Origin: CBDDHT01 sp965228615
Lineage (GTDB): Bacteria; Pseudomonadota; Alphaproteobacteria; Rhizobiales; Methyloligellaceae
Assembly: GCA_965228615.1 (NCBI GenBank)
Contig: CBDDHT010000001.1
Location: 620,001 to 684,000, forward strand
Direction of reading: 5' to 3'
Length of the DNA: 64,000 nt
This document shows, one piece after another, positions 1 to 8,611 of this stretch (position 1 is the first letter of the stretch; each line of letters starts with the position of its first letter). The notes under the pieces were generated by a model. The model made no database searches. It had not been told where the DNA came from and saw nothing but the letters and a program-made list of their open reading frames with translations. Position numbers and translations under genes: made by a program.

Positions 1-212
1 TCGGTATTGGTGGTATCGATTCAGGCACAAAGGCGGTTGAAAAGATCGCTGCAGGTGCCAGTCTGATCCAGCTCTATACAGGCCTCACCTATGCCGGCCC
101 ATCGCTGATCGATGAAATCAAACTGTCGCTGACAGCGGCGCTCAAGAAGAGAGGCCTTGCATCTGTTGCCGACCTGACCGGGCAGGACGTAGATCGCTGG
201 CTAGAGCCGTAG
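1..212 (+). CDS. pyrD: Dihydroorotate dehydrogenase (quinone), C-terminal fragment
   Basis: This open frame enters from the left edge and stops at TAG 210-212. The visible 69 or so residues carry the FMN-phosphate-binding end of the class 2 dihydroorotate dehydrogenase barrel: a GIGGI..G stretch, then GASLIQLYTGLTYAGP, then the usual C-terminal helix with an LKKRG segment. The enzyme oxidises dihydroorotate to orotate in pyrimidine synthesis, passing electrons to the quinone pool at the membrane. Only the tail is present, so nothing can be said about the start or active-site base. Nothing recognisable is encoded between the stop and about position 348. Confidence 0.88.
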   Translation, partial: GIGGIDSGTKAVEKIAAGASLIQLYTGLTYAGPSLIDEIKLSLTAALKKRGLASVADLTGQDVDRWLEP

Positions 213-348
213 TTCGCAAGGCCATTCTCCCAGGTTGCGGTGAGCCGCAAAGGGCCCTCTTGTGGCCCATATGAAGCGGTCCCTAAGCCAAGATGGTGCT
301 TTTTTGCAACGCGGTTCGCCAATCGCATCGGCCCAATGTCGGTTTTCA

Positions 349-377
349 TTGCAGGACCGGGATAGTCTGGTTAACTT
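349..377 (+). promoter_or_regulatory. Candidate promoter of first CCUCC small RNA
   Basis: TTGCAG at 349-354 is followed after 17 nt by TAACTT at 372-377, which would start transcription a few bases before the conserved GATGACTTCC block. The second copy has the same arrangement (TTGCGG, 17 nt, TACCTA), which supports the reading. The boxes are weak matches to a sigma-70 or heat-shock consensus, so the sigma factor cannot be decided. Confidence 0.35.
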
Positions 378-380
378 TAA

Positions 381-440
381 TTATCTGATGACTTCCTCCT
401 TTTGGCACTTATTAACCCGGTCCGGCAGGCCGGGTTTTTC
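381..440 (+). ncRNA. Small RNA with anti-Shine-Dalgarno CCUCC motif, copy 1
   Basis: A compact unit of about 55-60 nt. It has a short A/T-rich start, the block GATGACTTCCTCCTTTTGG at 387-405, then a Rho-independent terminator. The block contains CTTCCTCC, complementary to a Shine-Dalgarno sequence. The same unit recurs about 185 bp downstream with the block, spacing and terminator sequence conserved while the DNA between the copies is not. Tandem small RNAs with exposed CCUCC motifs and a terminator hairpin are known in alphaproteobacteria (the cuckoo/CcsR/alpha-r14 type). I infer membership of, or convergence with, that group. No protein is encoded here. Confidence 0.5.
414..439 (+). terminator. 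Rho-independent terminator of small RNA copy 1
   Basis: AACCCGG (414-420) pairs with CCGGGTT (430-436) and inner CC/GG pairs can extend the stem. A T tract follows directly. Confidence 0.8.
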
Positions 441-534
441 TTTGCTCAATCCATCGCGACGTGCCGCCGATCGGGCGCCTGGTGCAATTCAGCAACACAA
501 TTCCAGAGATTGCCTCTTCGAGGGTCGCTTTTCG

Positions 535-563
535 TTGCGGGTGTTCGAATGCGCTGCTACCTA
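535..563 (+). promoter_or_regulatory. Candidate promoter of second CCUCC small RNA
   Basis: TTGCGG at 535-540, 17 nt, then TACCTA at 558-563, parallel to the boxes in front of copy 1. This suggests each copy is transcribed separately. Confidence 0.35.
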
Positions 564-565
564 AT

Positions 566-630
566 AATCATTCGATGACTTCCTCCCTTTGGAACACTCA
601 AAACCCGGTCCCCATGGCCGGGTTTTTCTT
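566..630 (+). ncRNA. Small RNA with anti-Shine-Dalgarno CCUCC motif, copy 2
   Basis: Second copy of the unit at 381-440. The block GATGACTTCCTCCCTTTGG lies at 574-592, differing by one base from copy 1, and is followed by an equivalent terminator with the same AACCCGG/CCGGGTT stem but a different loop. A small TCA-TTCG-TGA hairpin can form just before the CCTCC motif. Conservation is confined to the motif and terminator stem, as expected for a structured RNA rather than a coding duplication. Target and regulation are unknown. Confidence 0.5.
602..627 (+). terminator. Rho-independent terminator of small RNA copy 2
   Basis: AACCCGG (602-608) pairs with CCGGGTT (618-624), followed by TTTTTCTTTT. 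Confidence 0.8.
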
Positions 631-716
631 TTGTGGAAGAGGATGAAAAGACTTCGGTGTCCTCCTAACTCAATGCTTGGTGCTGCTGGCAGACCATTCG
701 TTGAGGAGTGAGGCTG

Positions 717-1631
717 GTGAACGACGGGCAGGCGTACCCTTATCGCACACGCCTTTGGGTCATATTCGCGAGTGATGCGCCGAAGGCGGTTATTCTCCGC
801 CGCGGCCCCAAACACCATTATCACCTCATTGACTGGGATCTTCGCACAGACAGCTTTGTCCATGGGCAGTGGATGCGCGGTTTTGCGCGCCTGTGGGACT
901 TGTCTCCGCGGGGGCGCCGATTGCTCTATTGGGCGCATCAGTACCACCCAGGCGCACACTGGCGGCGGGAGACGGCGCCACCGTTGAGAAGCAGCAATGG
1001 TGGGGGTGCCTACGATCCAGCAACAGTCCCTTCGAAGAATCGATCCCCGCGCAAAGGTGAACATCGCAGAAAACTGCCGCGCTATATGCGCGAGCGAATA
1101 GAGTCGGGACCGAAATCGCGTCCTCCCGTTCGTCCGAATGAAGGGGTATGGACGGCAGTGAGCACGCCGCCCTATTTCTCGGCGCTCGCCATATGGCCGA
1201 GTTTTGGCCATTGGACGGGCGGCGGGACATTCGAAAGCGAAAGCAAGATCGTTCTGAACGAGGCCGTCGATTGCATCACGCCTAAGGAGAATGTTCCTGT
1301 TCCAAGCACGGTGAAAATCGCGTCCAATTATCATCTCACCAGCCCCAAAGACTGGCCAGTCTTTGGGGGATGGCATCCCTGGATGTGCGAGCAGGACGAT
1401 TACGACCGGATTGCGATGGCCGCCGCTGCTGCGGGTAAAAAATGGTTGGATTGGGTCGCCCCGAGGGATTCCGGAGACGTCCTTTTTGCAGCGGATGGAT
1501 GCATTTACCGCCTCACGAACTGGCGTAAGGTGAAATCGGCCGACCTTTTTGAGGCGGCCGCCTGTATTGCCGATTTCAAAGATCTGCGATTCACCCAATT
1601 GCGTGCGCCTGCAGATGCAATGCGATGGTGA
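717..1631 (+). CDS. Hypothetical protein, tryptophan-rich
   Basis: An open frame of about 304 codons, not recognised as a named family. It is rich in Trp, Tyr and Pro: an N-terminal segment with HYHLIDWD and GRRLLYWAHQYHPG, a low-complexity Arg/Lys/Pro middle, then SALAIWPSFGHWTGGGTFE and a C-terminal globular part. No signal peptide or membrane helix is evident. An in-frame GTG also occurs at 708, but GAGGAG at 703-708 overlaps it. GTG 717 sits 8 nt after that site and is the better start. The gene converges on the MATE exporter gene, 28 bp away. The repeated W/P/H pattern argues for a real protein. Confidence 0.55.
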   Translation: MNDGQAYPYRTRLWVIFASDAPKAVILRRGPKHHYHLIDWDLRTDSFVHGQWMRGFARLWDLSPRGRRLLYWAHQYHPGAHWRRETAPPLRSSNGGGAYDPATVPSKNRSPRKGEHRRKLPRYMRERIESGPKSRPPVRPNEGVWTAVSTPPYFSALAIWPSFGHWTGGGTFESESKIVLNEAVDCITPKENVPVPSTVKIASNYHLTSPKDWPVFGGWHPWMCEQDDYDRIAMAAAAAGKKWLDWVAPRDSGDVLFAADGCIYRLTNWRKVKSADLFEAAACIADFKDLRFTQLRAPADAMRW

Positions 1632-1659
1632 AACGGCACTACTGATCCATATGGAGGCG

Positions 1660-3033
1660 CTATTGTGCGCGAGCCGTGGAGGCTTGCGGCGTGAAAGTCG
1701 CATCAACCAGAGGCCTGTAGCGCCAGGCGAGCGACACCGCGCGGACCAGATAGAACACGATCAACGATGCCCATAAGCCATGGTTCGCGAACATGGGCGT
1801 CAGCAAGTACCAGGCGGCGAAATACACGATGATGCTCAGCGCCATGGCATTGCGCATGTCGCGGGTCCAGGTCGTGCCAATGAAAATGCCATCAAGCTGG
1901 AAGGCGGCAACGCCCGCGAGCGGCGCCAGCGCACACCAGATGAGATAGGTTCGGGCAACTTCCCGCACCTCCGGGTTTACGGTGAGGAAGTCGATCGCAT
2001 ACCCGCCCAGGAACCAGAAACTTGCGCCGAGCATCACACTTAGAATCCCGGCCCAGATGCTCGAGAGCCTGACGGCGGATTCGAACTGCGCGCGGCGCCG
2101 GGCACCGACCGCCTGTCCGACAAGCGTTTCTGCCGAAAAGGCGAATCCATCGAGGAAATAGGCGGCAAACACCTGGAACTGCAGCAGAACCGCGTTGGCT
2201 GCGAGCAACACATTGCCGCTTTCTGCCGACTTGGCCGTGAACCAACTGAACGCCAGCAGCAAGCAAAGTGTCCGCATCATAATGTCGGCATTCACCGTAA
2301 AAACGCGCTTGAGAGCTGCCTTGTCGAAGACACGATGAAGTGCCAGCTCGTCCCCCTGACGGCGGATTACGCGATAGGCAAGTACCAGCCCGCAGATCAC
2401 AGCGAAGACCTCGGCGACCATTGTGCCGAGCGCGACACCTGTAACGGCCATATCCAGCACCAGCACGAACAGGGCGTCGAGGGCTGCGTTGGTACCGTTC
2501 AGAATGAGCTGCAGAATGAGCGCGGTTCCGGCTTTGCCGCGGCCGATGAACCAGCCGAGCAGGGCATAATTGGCTAATGCCGCCGGCGTCGCCCAGATGC
2601 GAATATCGAAATAGGTCTTGGCACCGTCCTCGACACCCTCCGTCCCTTCGATGAGCCAGAATGCCGCCTCACGGATGGGCCATTGCATAGCGACAACGAT
2701 GCCGCCGATGACTACAGCGATCAGAAGCGCGCGGCCCAACGCCGCCAGCACTTCGTGCGGGTCTCCGCTGCCCTCGGCCTGCGCGGTCAGGCCCGTGGTT
2801 CCCATGCGCAGGAAGCCGAAGGCCCAGTAGATCACGTTGAAGATCATCGCGGCGATGGCGACGGCGCCGATATAGCGTGGGTCGCCAAGCTGGCCGAGCA
2901 CGGCCGTATCCACCAGACCGATCAGCGGCGTGGTGACATTCGCGAGAATGATCGGAAAGGCGATCGCCAGCACATGGGCGTGGTCCAAACGCCCAGGCGC
3001 CGCGCGCGGTGTATCGGACGGGGCAGCAGTCAT
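1660..3033 (-). CDS. MATE family efflux transporter (DinF-like)
   Basis: A 457-residue inner-membrane protein with about twelve hydrophobic segments and MATE landmarks: an N-terminal FPIILANVTTPLIGLVDTAVLG stretch and its half-repeat around residue 240-290. DinF-type members export cationic or oxidised compounds using a Na+ or H+ gradient. Length is normal for the family. ATG at 3031-3033. It stands alone on this strand, 53 bp before the end-to-start boundary with the small membrane gene at 3087-3395, so the two may be co-transcribed. Substrate cannot be read from the sequence. Confidence 0.9.
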   Translation of the reverse strand: MTAAPSDTPRAAPGRLDHAHVLAIAFPIILANVTTPLIGLVDTAVLGQLGDPRYIGAVAIAAMIFNVIYWAFGFLRMGTTGLTAQAEGSGDPHEVLAALGRALLIAVVIGGIVVAMQWPIREAAFWLIEGTEGVEDGAKTYFDIRIWATPAALANYALLGWFIGRGKAGTALILQLILNGTNAALDALFVLVLDMAVTGVALGTMVAEVFAVICGLVLAYRVIRRQGDELALHRVFDKAALKRVFTVNADIMMRTLCLLLAFSWFTAKSAESGNVLLAANAVLLQFQVFAAYFLDGFAFSAETLVGQAVGARRRAQFESAVRLSSIWAGILSVMLGASFWFLGGYAIDFLTVNPEVREVARTYLIWCALAPLAGVAAFQLDGIFIGTTWTRDMRNAMALSIIVYFAAWYLLTPMFANHGLWASLIVFYLVRAVSLAWRYRPLVDATFTPQASTARAQ

Positions 3034-3086
3034 AACGGCAGGCAGTCCCGCGTCCTGGGTTTGAGGTTTGGCCTATGCGGCGGCGA

Positions 3087-3395
3087 TTAGAACTCGGTAC
3101 GTCCGGATTTCTGGTCGAGCGTGCCCGAGCCGCGCGCGCCTTTGCTCGAAACCTTGAGCAAACGACCGATAACCCAGATCGGGAAAACGATGACTGCGCC
3201 GAGTAGGAAATAGCGCCAGACCCAATCGATGGCCTCGAATCCCATATCGTAGATACGGACGACGAATCCCTTAATGCTCTCGATAATATCGAAAGGGCTG
3301 AGTCCGAGTGCCGATAGCATTACGCCGACAATCAGCGAAATGACCGACAATCTGAGGAGAACCATTGCGGGATTTCCGCCAAAAAAACTCTGCAT
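3087..3395 (-). CDS. Small inner-membrane protein, DUF6460-like
   Basis: A 102-residue protein with two hydrophobic helices (about residues 9-30 and 60-82), the first followed by GLSPFDIIESI, and a polar Ser/Gly/Lys-rich tail. This arrangement resembles the DUF6460 family of short Hyphomicrobiales membrane proteins. The family assignment is from memory of its pattern and its function is unknown. It lies directly upstream of the MATE gene on the same strand and divergent from the exported protein at 3616. Confidence 0.6.
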   Translation of the reverse strand: MQSFFGGNPAMVLLRLSVISLIVGVMLSALGLSPFDIIESIKGFVVRIYDMGFEAIDWVWRYFLLGAVIVFPIWVIGRLLKVSSKGARGSGTLDQKSGRTEF

Positions 3396-3615
3396 CGCTA
3401 TGCTCCAGTCGCGCGACCAATCCGGACTTGATCAATCCGCCCCGCCCATTTTGCGGCATGATTACCACACTGAATGTGGGGATGCGACCATCGCATTCAA
3501 TCATTCTGGGTCTTCGGGACACTTGCGACCGCTTGACGATGTCATCGCGAAGCGAGTTGACTAGGCACCGACTCATGGTCAGGGATAGGACATAGGCACT
3601 TAGCGGAGGTTACCG

Positions 3616-4029
3616 ATGCGCTTGATGAACTGGAAAGATCGTTCTCTTGTGATTGCAATTGCAACCTGCTTGTTGTGCTGGAATGTCGCCGGCGCCCAGG
3701 CTCAAGAGGAAAAGCCGATTGAGGACATCACAGGCGACTGGGTGGCCAAGGACGATCCGACTGAAACGACTCTAACAATCTCTTCCAAAGACGACGGTCT
3801 CCTGATGATTCAGGGAAGTGACAAGAAATCCAAGTTTCAGTCCGCCTGCATTTCGTTCGGCCCTTTTGCAAAATGTGTGGGGCACGGGATTACCTTGGGC
3901 AGCGGTGCCGGGTTTATATCCGAGAGCTTTATTCGGCTTTCGGAAAAGGGGGAGATGTTCGAGACGTGGCTGGTCCGCTCATCGGAAGAAGAGTTGTCAG
4001 GCCAAACCTTGTGGGTGCGCAAGAAATAG
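3616..4029 (+). CDS. Hypothetical exported protein
   Basis: 137 residues beginning with a clear signal peptide (charged start, hydrophobic VIAIATCLLCWNVAG, predicted cleavage near AQAQ/E at about residue 30). The mature part is a small beta-rich domain starting ITGDWVAKDDPTETTLTIS, reminiscent of small periplasmic lipocalin-like or DUF-type domains, with two cysteines (CISFG and AKCVG) that could form a disulfide. GGAGG lies 7 bases before the ATG. No family is recognised. It is monocistronic as far as can be seen. Confidence 0.65.
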   Translation: MRLMNWKDRSLVIAIATCLLCWNVAGAQAQEEKPIEDITGDWVAKDDPTETTLTISSKDDGLLMIQGSDKKSKFQSACISFGPFAKCVGHGITLGSGAGFISESFIRLSEKGEMFETWLVRSSEEELSGQTLWVRKK

Positions 4030-4119
4030 CGGCATGATAGCCGGCCGACTGCCTTGCGACCGGTAACGGCGACACGTTCGGAGTATCGAAGACGACGGAA
4101 ACCCGAACGCGCGCGCCCT

Positions 4120-4377
4120 TCAAGTCACCGGAAGGCGTTCTGCTGGCAACGATCTTCGACTTCGCACTGCGCGGAAGGTTGCTATCGCGTTTTGCGCGTG
4201 TATTGCATTCCAAATTTCATCATCAGTGACTTCGTCATGATGGGTCGGGCGCTGCTCATGCGCAACGGTGCATGCCAGTTTTTCGATGTATTTGCGCAAT
4301 TGCCGCTCCGCCGCAGCGAAGAGGCTGGAAGCGACAAGGAAAACGCTGAGTGTTATGGACGGCAAGGTCAGGCGCAT
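4120..4377 (-). CDS. Possible small exported protein
   Basis: An 85-codon frame whose first residues form a plausible signal peptide: MRLTLPS, then a hydrophobic TLSVFLVASSLFAAA, then a charged mature part of about 60 residues. The open frame continues upstream to 4548 without a convincing start, and the ribosome site before 4377 is weak. It fills an otherwise gene-free gap between 4030 and 4520. It could be spurious. Confidence 0.3.
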   Translation of the reverse strand: MRLTLPSITLSVFLVASSLFAAAERQLRKYIEKLACTVAHEQRPTHHDEVTDDEIWNAIHAQNAIATFRAVRSRRSLPAERLPVT

Positions 4378-4520
4378 CCGATGTCTTCGCCATTTGTCAG
4401 GAACAATAGGGCTCTGATTTTCTTCAGTTTTCGCCGGTTGACATGACAAGGCGAGACTTTCAGGTAAAACGGTGATCACCAAGGGTGCTGACAGGGACTG
4501 AAGCTGTTCTATAAGGTGCC

Positions 4521-7073
4521 ATGGTCGATGCTGCAGCCAATCAGTCACGCCGGACGGGAGAGGGCGCTTTGGATGAAGCGCTTCCCGATCGATTTACCCG
4601 CTGGTTCGCGGAGCGTGGTTGGCAGCCCCATGCTCACCAACGCGATCTTCTTGCAGCAGCACGCTCAGGCGAGCCGACCCTGCTGATAGCGCCAACGGGT
4701 GGCGGCAAGACACTGGCGGGTTTCCTGCCCAGTCTGGTCGATCTTGTGACACGGGAGACTTCGCGGCGGCCGGGCGGCGTGCATACGCTCTATATCTCCC
4801 CGCTCAAGGCGCTCGCCGTCGATGTCCATCGCAACCTGACGACGCCGGTCGAGGAAATGAAACTCGACATCCGGCTGGAGACGCGCACCGGCGACACGCC
4901 CGCCTCACGGCGCCAGCGTCAAAAGCTCAAGCCGCCGGATATTCTTATGACGACACCGGAGCAGGTGGCGCTCCTGCTCTCGCACAAGGATGCGGATCGG
5001 ATGTTCCGTCATCTGCGCTACGTGGTCATCGACGAGCTTCACGCCCTGGTGACATCCAAACGGGGCGATCTTCTGGCGCTCGGCTTGTCGCGGCTTCGTG
5101 CTTTTGCGCCAGACCTCATCGCCATCGGATTGTCGGCAACCGTTGCCCGCCCGTCGGAGCTATCGGCCTTCCTCGTCGCTCAGAACCCGGGTAGCGGGAT
5201 AGTGCAACTTGGAAATCTGATCCTTGCCGGCGGCGGAACCAAAGCCGACATCAATTTGCTCAGTTCCGATGAGCGGCTGCCCTGGTCGGGCCATTCCGCC
5301 CGCTACGCCTTGCCCGAGATCTATGAAGCGATCCGCGACCATAAGATGGTGCTCATCTTCGTCAACACCCGCAGTCAGGCGGAAATGCTGTTCCAGGAAC
5401 TCTGGCACCTGAACGAAGACAATCTCGCGATCGCACTTCATCACGGCTCGCTCGACGTCGAGAAGCGGCGCCGGATCGAAGCGGCGATGGTGAAAGGAAC
5501 ACTCAGGGCAGTGGTGTGCACGTCCACTCTCGATCTTGGCATTGATTGGGGAGATGTCGATCTGGTGGTGAATGTTGGCGCACCCAAGGGCGCAAGCCGC
5601 CTGGCGCAACGTATCGGCCGAGCAAATCATCGCCTACATGAACCGAGCCGCGCGTTGCTCGTTCCCGCCAATCGCTTCGAGGTCATGGAATGTCAGGCGG
5701 CGCTCGAAGCGGCGGAAGAGGGCGCGCAAGATACACCCGAAGCGCGCACGGGTGGTTTTGACGTGCTAGCACAGCATGTGCTCGGAATGGCATGTAGCGC
5801 GCCCTTCGATCCGGATGTTCTGTTCGAAGAAGTCCGGAGCGCATCGACCTATGGCGCTCTCGACCGGGAGACATTCGATCAGATCGTACAGTTTGTGGCC
5901 ACAGGCGGTTATGCGCTCAAAGCCTACGATCGCTATGCGCGTCTGCGCCGGAACGCAGAGGGTCTCTACCGGGTCGCTAATCCGCGCACGGCGCAGCAAT
6001 ACCGGCTGAACGTGGGTACCATCGTCGAGGCGCCCATGATGAAGGTTCGGCTTGGGCGGAAGGCAGCAGGCCGCTCGCAGGTCAGCCGCGGCGGCAAGGT
6101 TCTTGGCGAGGTTGAAGAGTGGTTCATTGAACAGCTCGTCCCAGGCGACACATTCGTTTTCGCCGGCGAGGTCTTGCGCTTCGAGGGGTTGCGGGAGACC
6201 GACGCCATCGTCAGCCGCGCGGCGGATGCCGATCCGAAAATTCCCTCCTACCAAGGGGGGAAATTCCCGCTGTCGACCTATCTTGCCGAGCGGGTACGGA
6301 ACATTCTGGCGAGCGAGCGGCAATGGAAACGGCTTCCCGAACAAGTGGGCGAGTGGCTCAAGATCCAGCATTGGAAGTCCGTAATCCCGAAGGCCGACCA
6401 GGTGCTGATCGAGACCTTTCCACGGGGACGCAAGCATTATCTCATCGTTTATCCCTTCGAGGGTCGCCTTGCGCATCAGACATTGGGCATGTTGCTCACC
6501 CGCCGGCTCGAGCGCGCAAATGCGCGCCCGCTCGGCTTCGTTGCCAACGAGTATGCACTCGCCGTCTGGGGGCTGCGCGATATGACGGCGATGATCAAAT
6601 CCGGGGCTCTGTCGCTGGATGGGCTGTTTGACGAAGACATGCTGGGCGACGATCTGGATGCGTGGCTGGCCGAGTCCAGTCTGATGAAGCGCACGTTCCG
6701 CGTTGTGGCCGTCATCGCCGGCCTCATCGAGCGCCGTCATCCCGGCAAGGAAAAGAGCGGACGGCAGGTCACGGTGTCCTCCGATCTGATCTATGACGTG
6801 CTCCGCGAGCATGAGCCGGACCACATCCTTCTCAAAGCAGCCTGGGCCGATGCGGCGTCAGGGCTTCTGGATATCGCCCGCCTCGGCGCATTCTTGAAAC
6901 GCAGCCGGCGCCGAATCAGGCATATTGCTCTGGATCAAGTCTCGCCGCTTGCGGTGCCTGTGTTGCTGGAGATCGGGCGAGAGCCCATCCACGGGCAGGC
7001 CCGCGAGGACATTATGGTGGAAGCGGCGGACGAACTCGTGGCAGAGGCAATGGGGCGTGACGCAGCAGCTTGA
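4521..7073 (+). CDS. Lhr-family DEXH box ATP-dependent DNA helicase (ligase-associated type)
   Basis: An 850-residue superfamily 2 helicase. Visible motifs are Walker A APTGGGKT (near residue 57), TTPEQ, DELH as motif II, SAT as motif III, and QRIGRANHR as motif VI, followed by the winged-helix and long Lhr-specific C-terminal region. Length and layout fit the bacterial Lhr-type DEXH helicase found with an ATP-dependent DNA ligase, an MBL-fold exonuclease and PdeM in DNA-damage modules. Here the PdeM-type gene follows and overlaps by 17 nt, so the two are translationally coupled. No ligase or MBL nuclease gene lies in the window. Confidence 0.88.
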   Translation: MVDAAANQSRRTGEGALDEALPDRFTRWFAERGWQPHAHQRDLLAAARSGEPTLLIAPTGGGKTLAGFLPSLVDLVTRETSRRPGGVHTLYISPLKALAVDVHRNLTTPVEEMKLDIRLETRTGDTPASRRQRQKLKPPDILMTTPEQVALLLSHKDADRMFRHLRYVVIDELHALVTSKRGDLLALGLSRLRAFAPDLIAIGLSATVARPSELSAFLVAQNPGSGIVQLGNLILAGGGTKADINLLSSDERLPWSGHSARYALPEIYEAIRDHKMVLIFVNTRSQAEMLFQELWHLNEDNLAIALHHGSLDVEKRRRIEAAMVKGTLRAVVCTSTLDLGIDWGDVDLVVNVGAPKGASRLAQRIGRANHRLHEPSRALLVPANRFEVMECQAALEAAEEGAQDTPEARTGGFDVLAQHVLGMACSAPFDPDVLFEEVRSASTYGALDRETFDQIVQFVATGGYALKAYDRYARLRRNAEGLYRVANPRTAQQYRLNVGTIVEAPMMKVRLGRKAAGRSQVSRGGKVLGEVEEWFIEQLVPGDTFVFAGEVLRFEGLRETDAIVSRAADADPKIPSYQGGKFPLSTYLAERVRNILASERQWKRLPEQVGEWLKIQHWKSVIPKADQVLIETFPRGRKHYLIVYPFEGRLAHQTLGMLLTRRLERANARPLGFVANEYALAVWGLRDMTAMIKSGALSLDGLFDEDMLGDDLDAWLAESSLMKRTFRVVAVIAGLIERRHPGKEKSGRQVTVSSDLIYDVLREHEPDHILLKAAWADAASGLLDIARLGAFLKRSRRRIRHIALDQVSPLAVPVLLEIGREPIHGQAREDIMVEAADELVAEAMGRDAAA

Positions 7074-7791
7074 TTTCGAACTTGAGGACGCCGCCGATTG
7101 GCGCGCGCTGAGCCCGACGGGTATTACAGTCTGTGGAGCCGCCTTCGAAGCGGATGTATCTGGCGCGCTCTACTGGCCCGAACACAGTCTGCTCATCGTG
7201 TCCGATCTGCATCTCGAGCAAGGCGCGGCTTCGGCCGCCCGTGGTTCCATGCTGCCTCCATACGATACGGCCAAGACACTGACGCGTCTTGAAGCGGTTC
7301 TGGACCGTTACGAGCCGGCCCGCGTGATCTCGCTTGGCGACAGTTTTCACACTGTTGATGTGGCGAACGGGCTCGATCCGCAGGTTATGGACCGGATCGT
7401 GGCTCTGCAGGAGGACAGGGAGTGGTATTGGGTGACCGGGAACCACGACCCGGATCTGCCCGCCAATATCAAGGGGCGAATATGTTCGTCCGTGACGCTG
7501 GGCCGGCTACGCTTTCGTCATGAACCGATCGAGGGGCCATCATCCCGCGAAATTGCGGGACATCTGCATCCGGCTGCCCGCCTCAGCCGTCGCGGCACAA
7601 GCGTGCGCCGAAAATGCTTCGTTGCCGATGGCGGCCGCCTGATTATGCCGGCGTTCGGCGCCTATACCGGCGGCCTCAACGTGCTGTCTGCGCCCTTCAA
7701 GCCAATGTTCGGCTCACGCGACATTCTTGTCTGGATGCTCGGGCGCGACGCTGTCTATCCGATTTCCAGGCGGCAGCTGCGGGGCGATTGA
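7057..7791 (+). CDS. pdeM: Ligase-associated metallophosphoesterase/endonuclease, PdeM family
   Basis: 244 residues of calcineurin-like metallophosphoesterase with all metal motifs visible: VSDLHLEQG, ISLGDSFH, VTGNHDPDLP and IAGHLHPAARL. PdeM proteins accompany Lhr-type helicases and ATP-dependent ligases in bacterial DNA repair clusters. The chosen GTG at 7057 lies inside the end of the helicase gene, and the frame upstream is shadow. The sequence before the first motif (ITVCGAAFEADVSGALYWPEHSLLIVSD, split here only to name it) matches a typical PdeM amino end. It converges on the channel gene with only 22 bp between them. Confidence 0.85.
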   Translation: MTQQLDFELEDAADWRALSPTGITVCGAAFEADVSGALYWPEHSLLIVSDLHLEQGAASAARGSMLPPYDTAKTLTRLEAVLDRYEPARVISLGDSFHTVDVANGLDPQVMDRIVALQEDREWYWVTGNHDPDLPANIKGRICSSVTLGRLRFRHEPIEGPSSREIAGHLHPAARLSRRGTSVRRKCFVADGGRLIMPAFGAYTGGLNVLSAPFKPMFGSRDILVWMLGRDAVYPISRRQLRGD

Positions 7792-7813
7792 ACTGATTCA
7801 TAGACAATCAGGT

Positions 7814-8611
7814 TTAGGCACTGGATGAGCGTAGCTCGCGGACTTCTTCGCGCAGCGCTTTCACCTCCAGAAGCACCTGGTGGATGTCGGCATCGACCGC
7901 GTCCTTCTCTTCCTGCAGCTCGGCTTCATGTTGGCTCTGCATGGCGTCCACGATGACACCGATGAAGAGGTTCAGGACCGTGAAGCTGGTAATCAGAATG
8001 AAGGGAACGAAGAAGGCCCAGGCCCAGGCGTGCTGTTCCATGACCGGGCGTACAATGCCCATGGACCAACTTTCCAGGGTCATGATCTGGAACAGCGAAT
8101 AGGCGGACTCGCCAATCGTCCCGAACCACTGCGGAAAATCCTTGCCGAAGAGCTTCGTCGCCATCACCGAAAAGACGTAGAAAACCAGAAGCAACAGCGC
8201 GACGATCGTTCCCATGCCCGGGATTGCGTGCAGCAGGCCGCCGACGACACGCCGCATGGATTGGATCGTTGAGATCAGGCGCAAGGCCCGGATGATACGA
8301 AGTGCCCTGAGGACCGAAAGATTGCCCGTTGCCGGCACCAGGGCAATCGCGACGATGGAGAAATCGAATATCCCCCACGGATCGCGCCAGAATTTCAGAC
8401 CGTGGACGAATATGCGTGTGGCGATCTCAACGACAAAGATCCAGAGGATGACCGTGTCGAGAAACACCAGCACCGGGCCCGCGGTCGCCATCGCCGTCTT
8501 GCTGGTTTCCAGACCAAGCGTAATAGCGTTGACGACGATGAGCAGCGTAATGCCGCGTTCCGCATATGGGTGTTCCAGGATGCTGCGAAGTTTTGCGCGC
8601 ACGCCTTGCAT
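7814..8611 (-). CDS. Bacterial voltage-gated sodium channel (NaChBac/NavAb-like)
   Basis: 265 residues in the single-domain six-helix layout. S4 carries four arginines at every third place (about R102, R105, R108, R111). The pore loop holds TLESWSMG at about 178-185, the selectivity filter known from NavAb-type sodium channels. A C-terminal acidic neck and heptad-rich coiled coil (EELQEEKD..HQVLLEVKALREEVREL) would join the tetramer. It is expected to pass Na+ across the inner membrane on depolarisation. ATG 8609-8611 is preferred over the upstream TTG at 8618-8620. It sits beside ATP synthase and Mrp genes, a sodium/proton-themed context. Confidence 0.9.
   Translation of the reverse strand: MQGVRAKLRSILEHPYAERGITLLIVVNAITLGLETSKTAMATAGPVLVFLDTVILWIFVVEIATRIFVHGLKFWRDPWGIFDFSIVAIALVPATGNLSVLRALRIIRALRLISTIQSMRRVVGGLLHAIPGMGTIVALLLLVFYVFSVMATKLFGKDFPQWFGTIGESAYSLFQIMTLESWSMGIVRPVMEQHAWAWAFFVPFILITSFTVLNLFIGVIVDAMQSQHEAELQEEKDAVDADIHQVLLEVKALREEVRELRSSSA

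Noticed and set aside
561..1706. Minus-strand 381-codon frame opposite the hypothetical gene
   Set aside because: It runs through the small-RNA terminator region and has no protein-like character. The plus frame has a ribosome site and W/P/H-rich conserved-looking blocks.
5766..6824. Minus-strand 352-codon frame inside the Lhr helicase gene
   Set aside because: Antisense shadow of a clearly recognisable helicase coding region.
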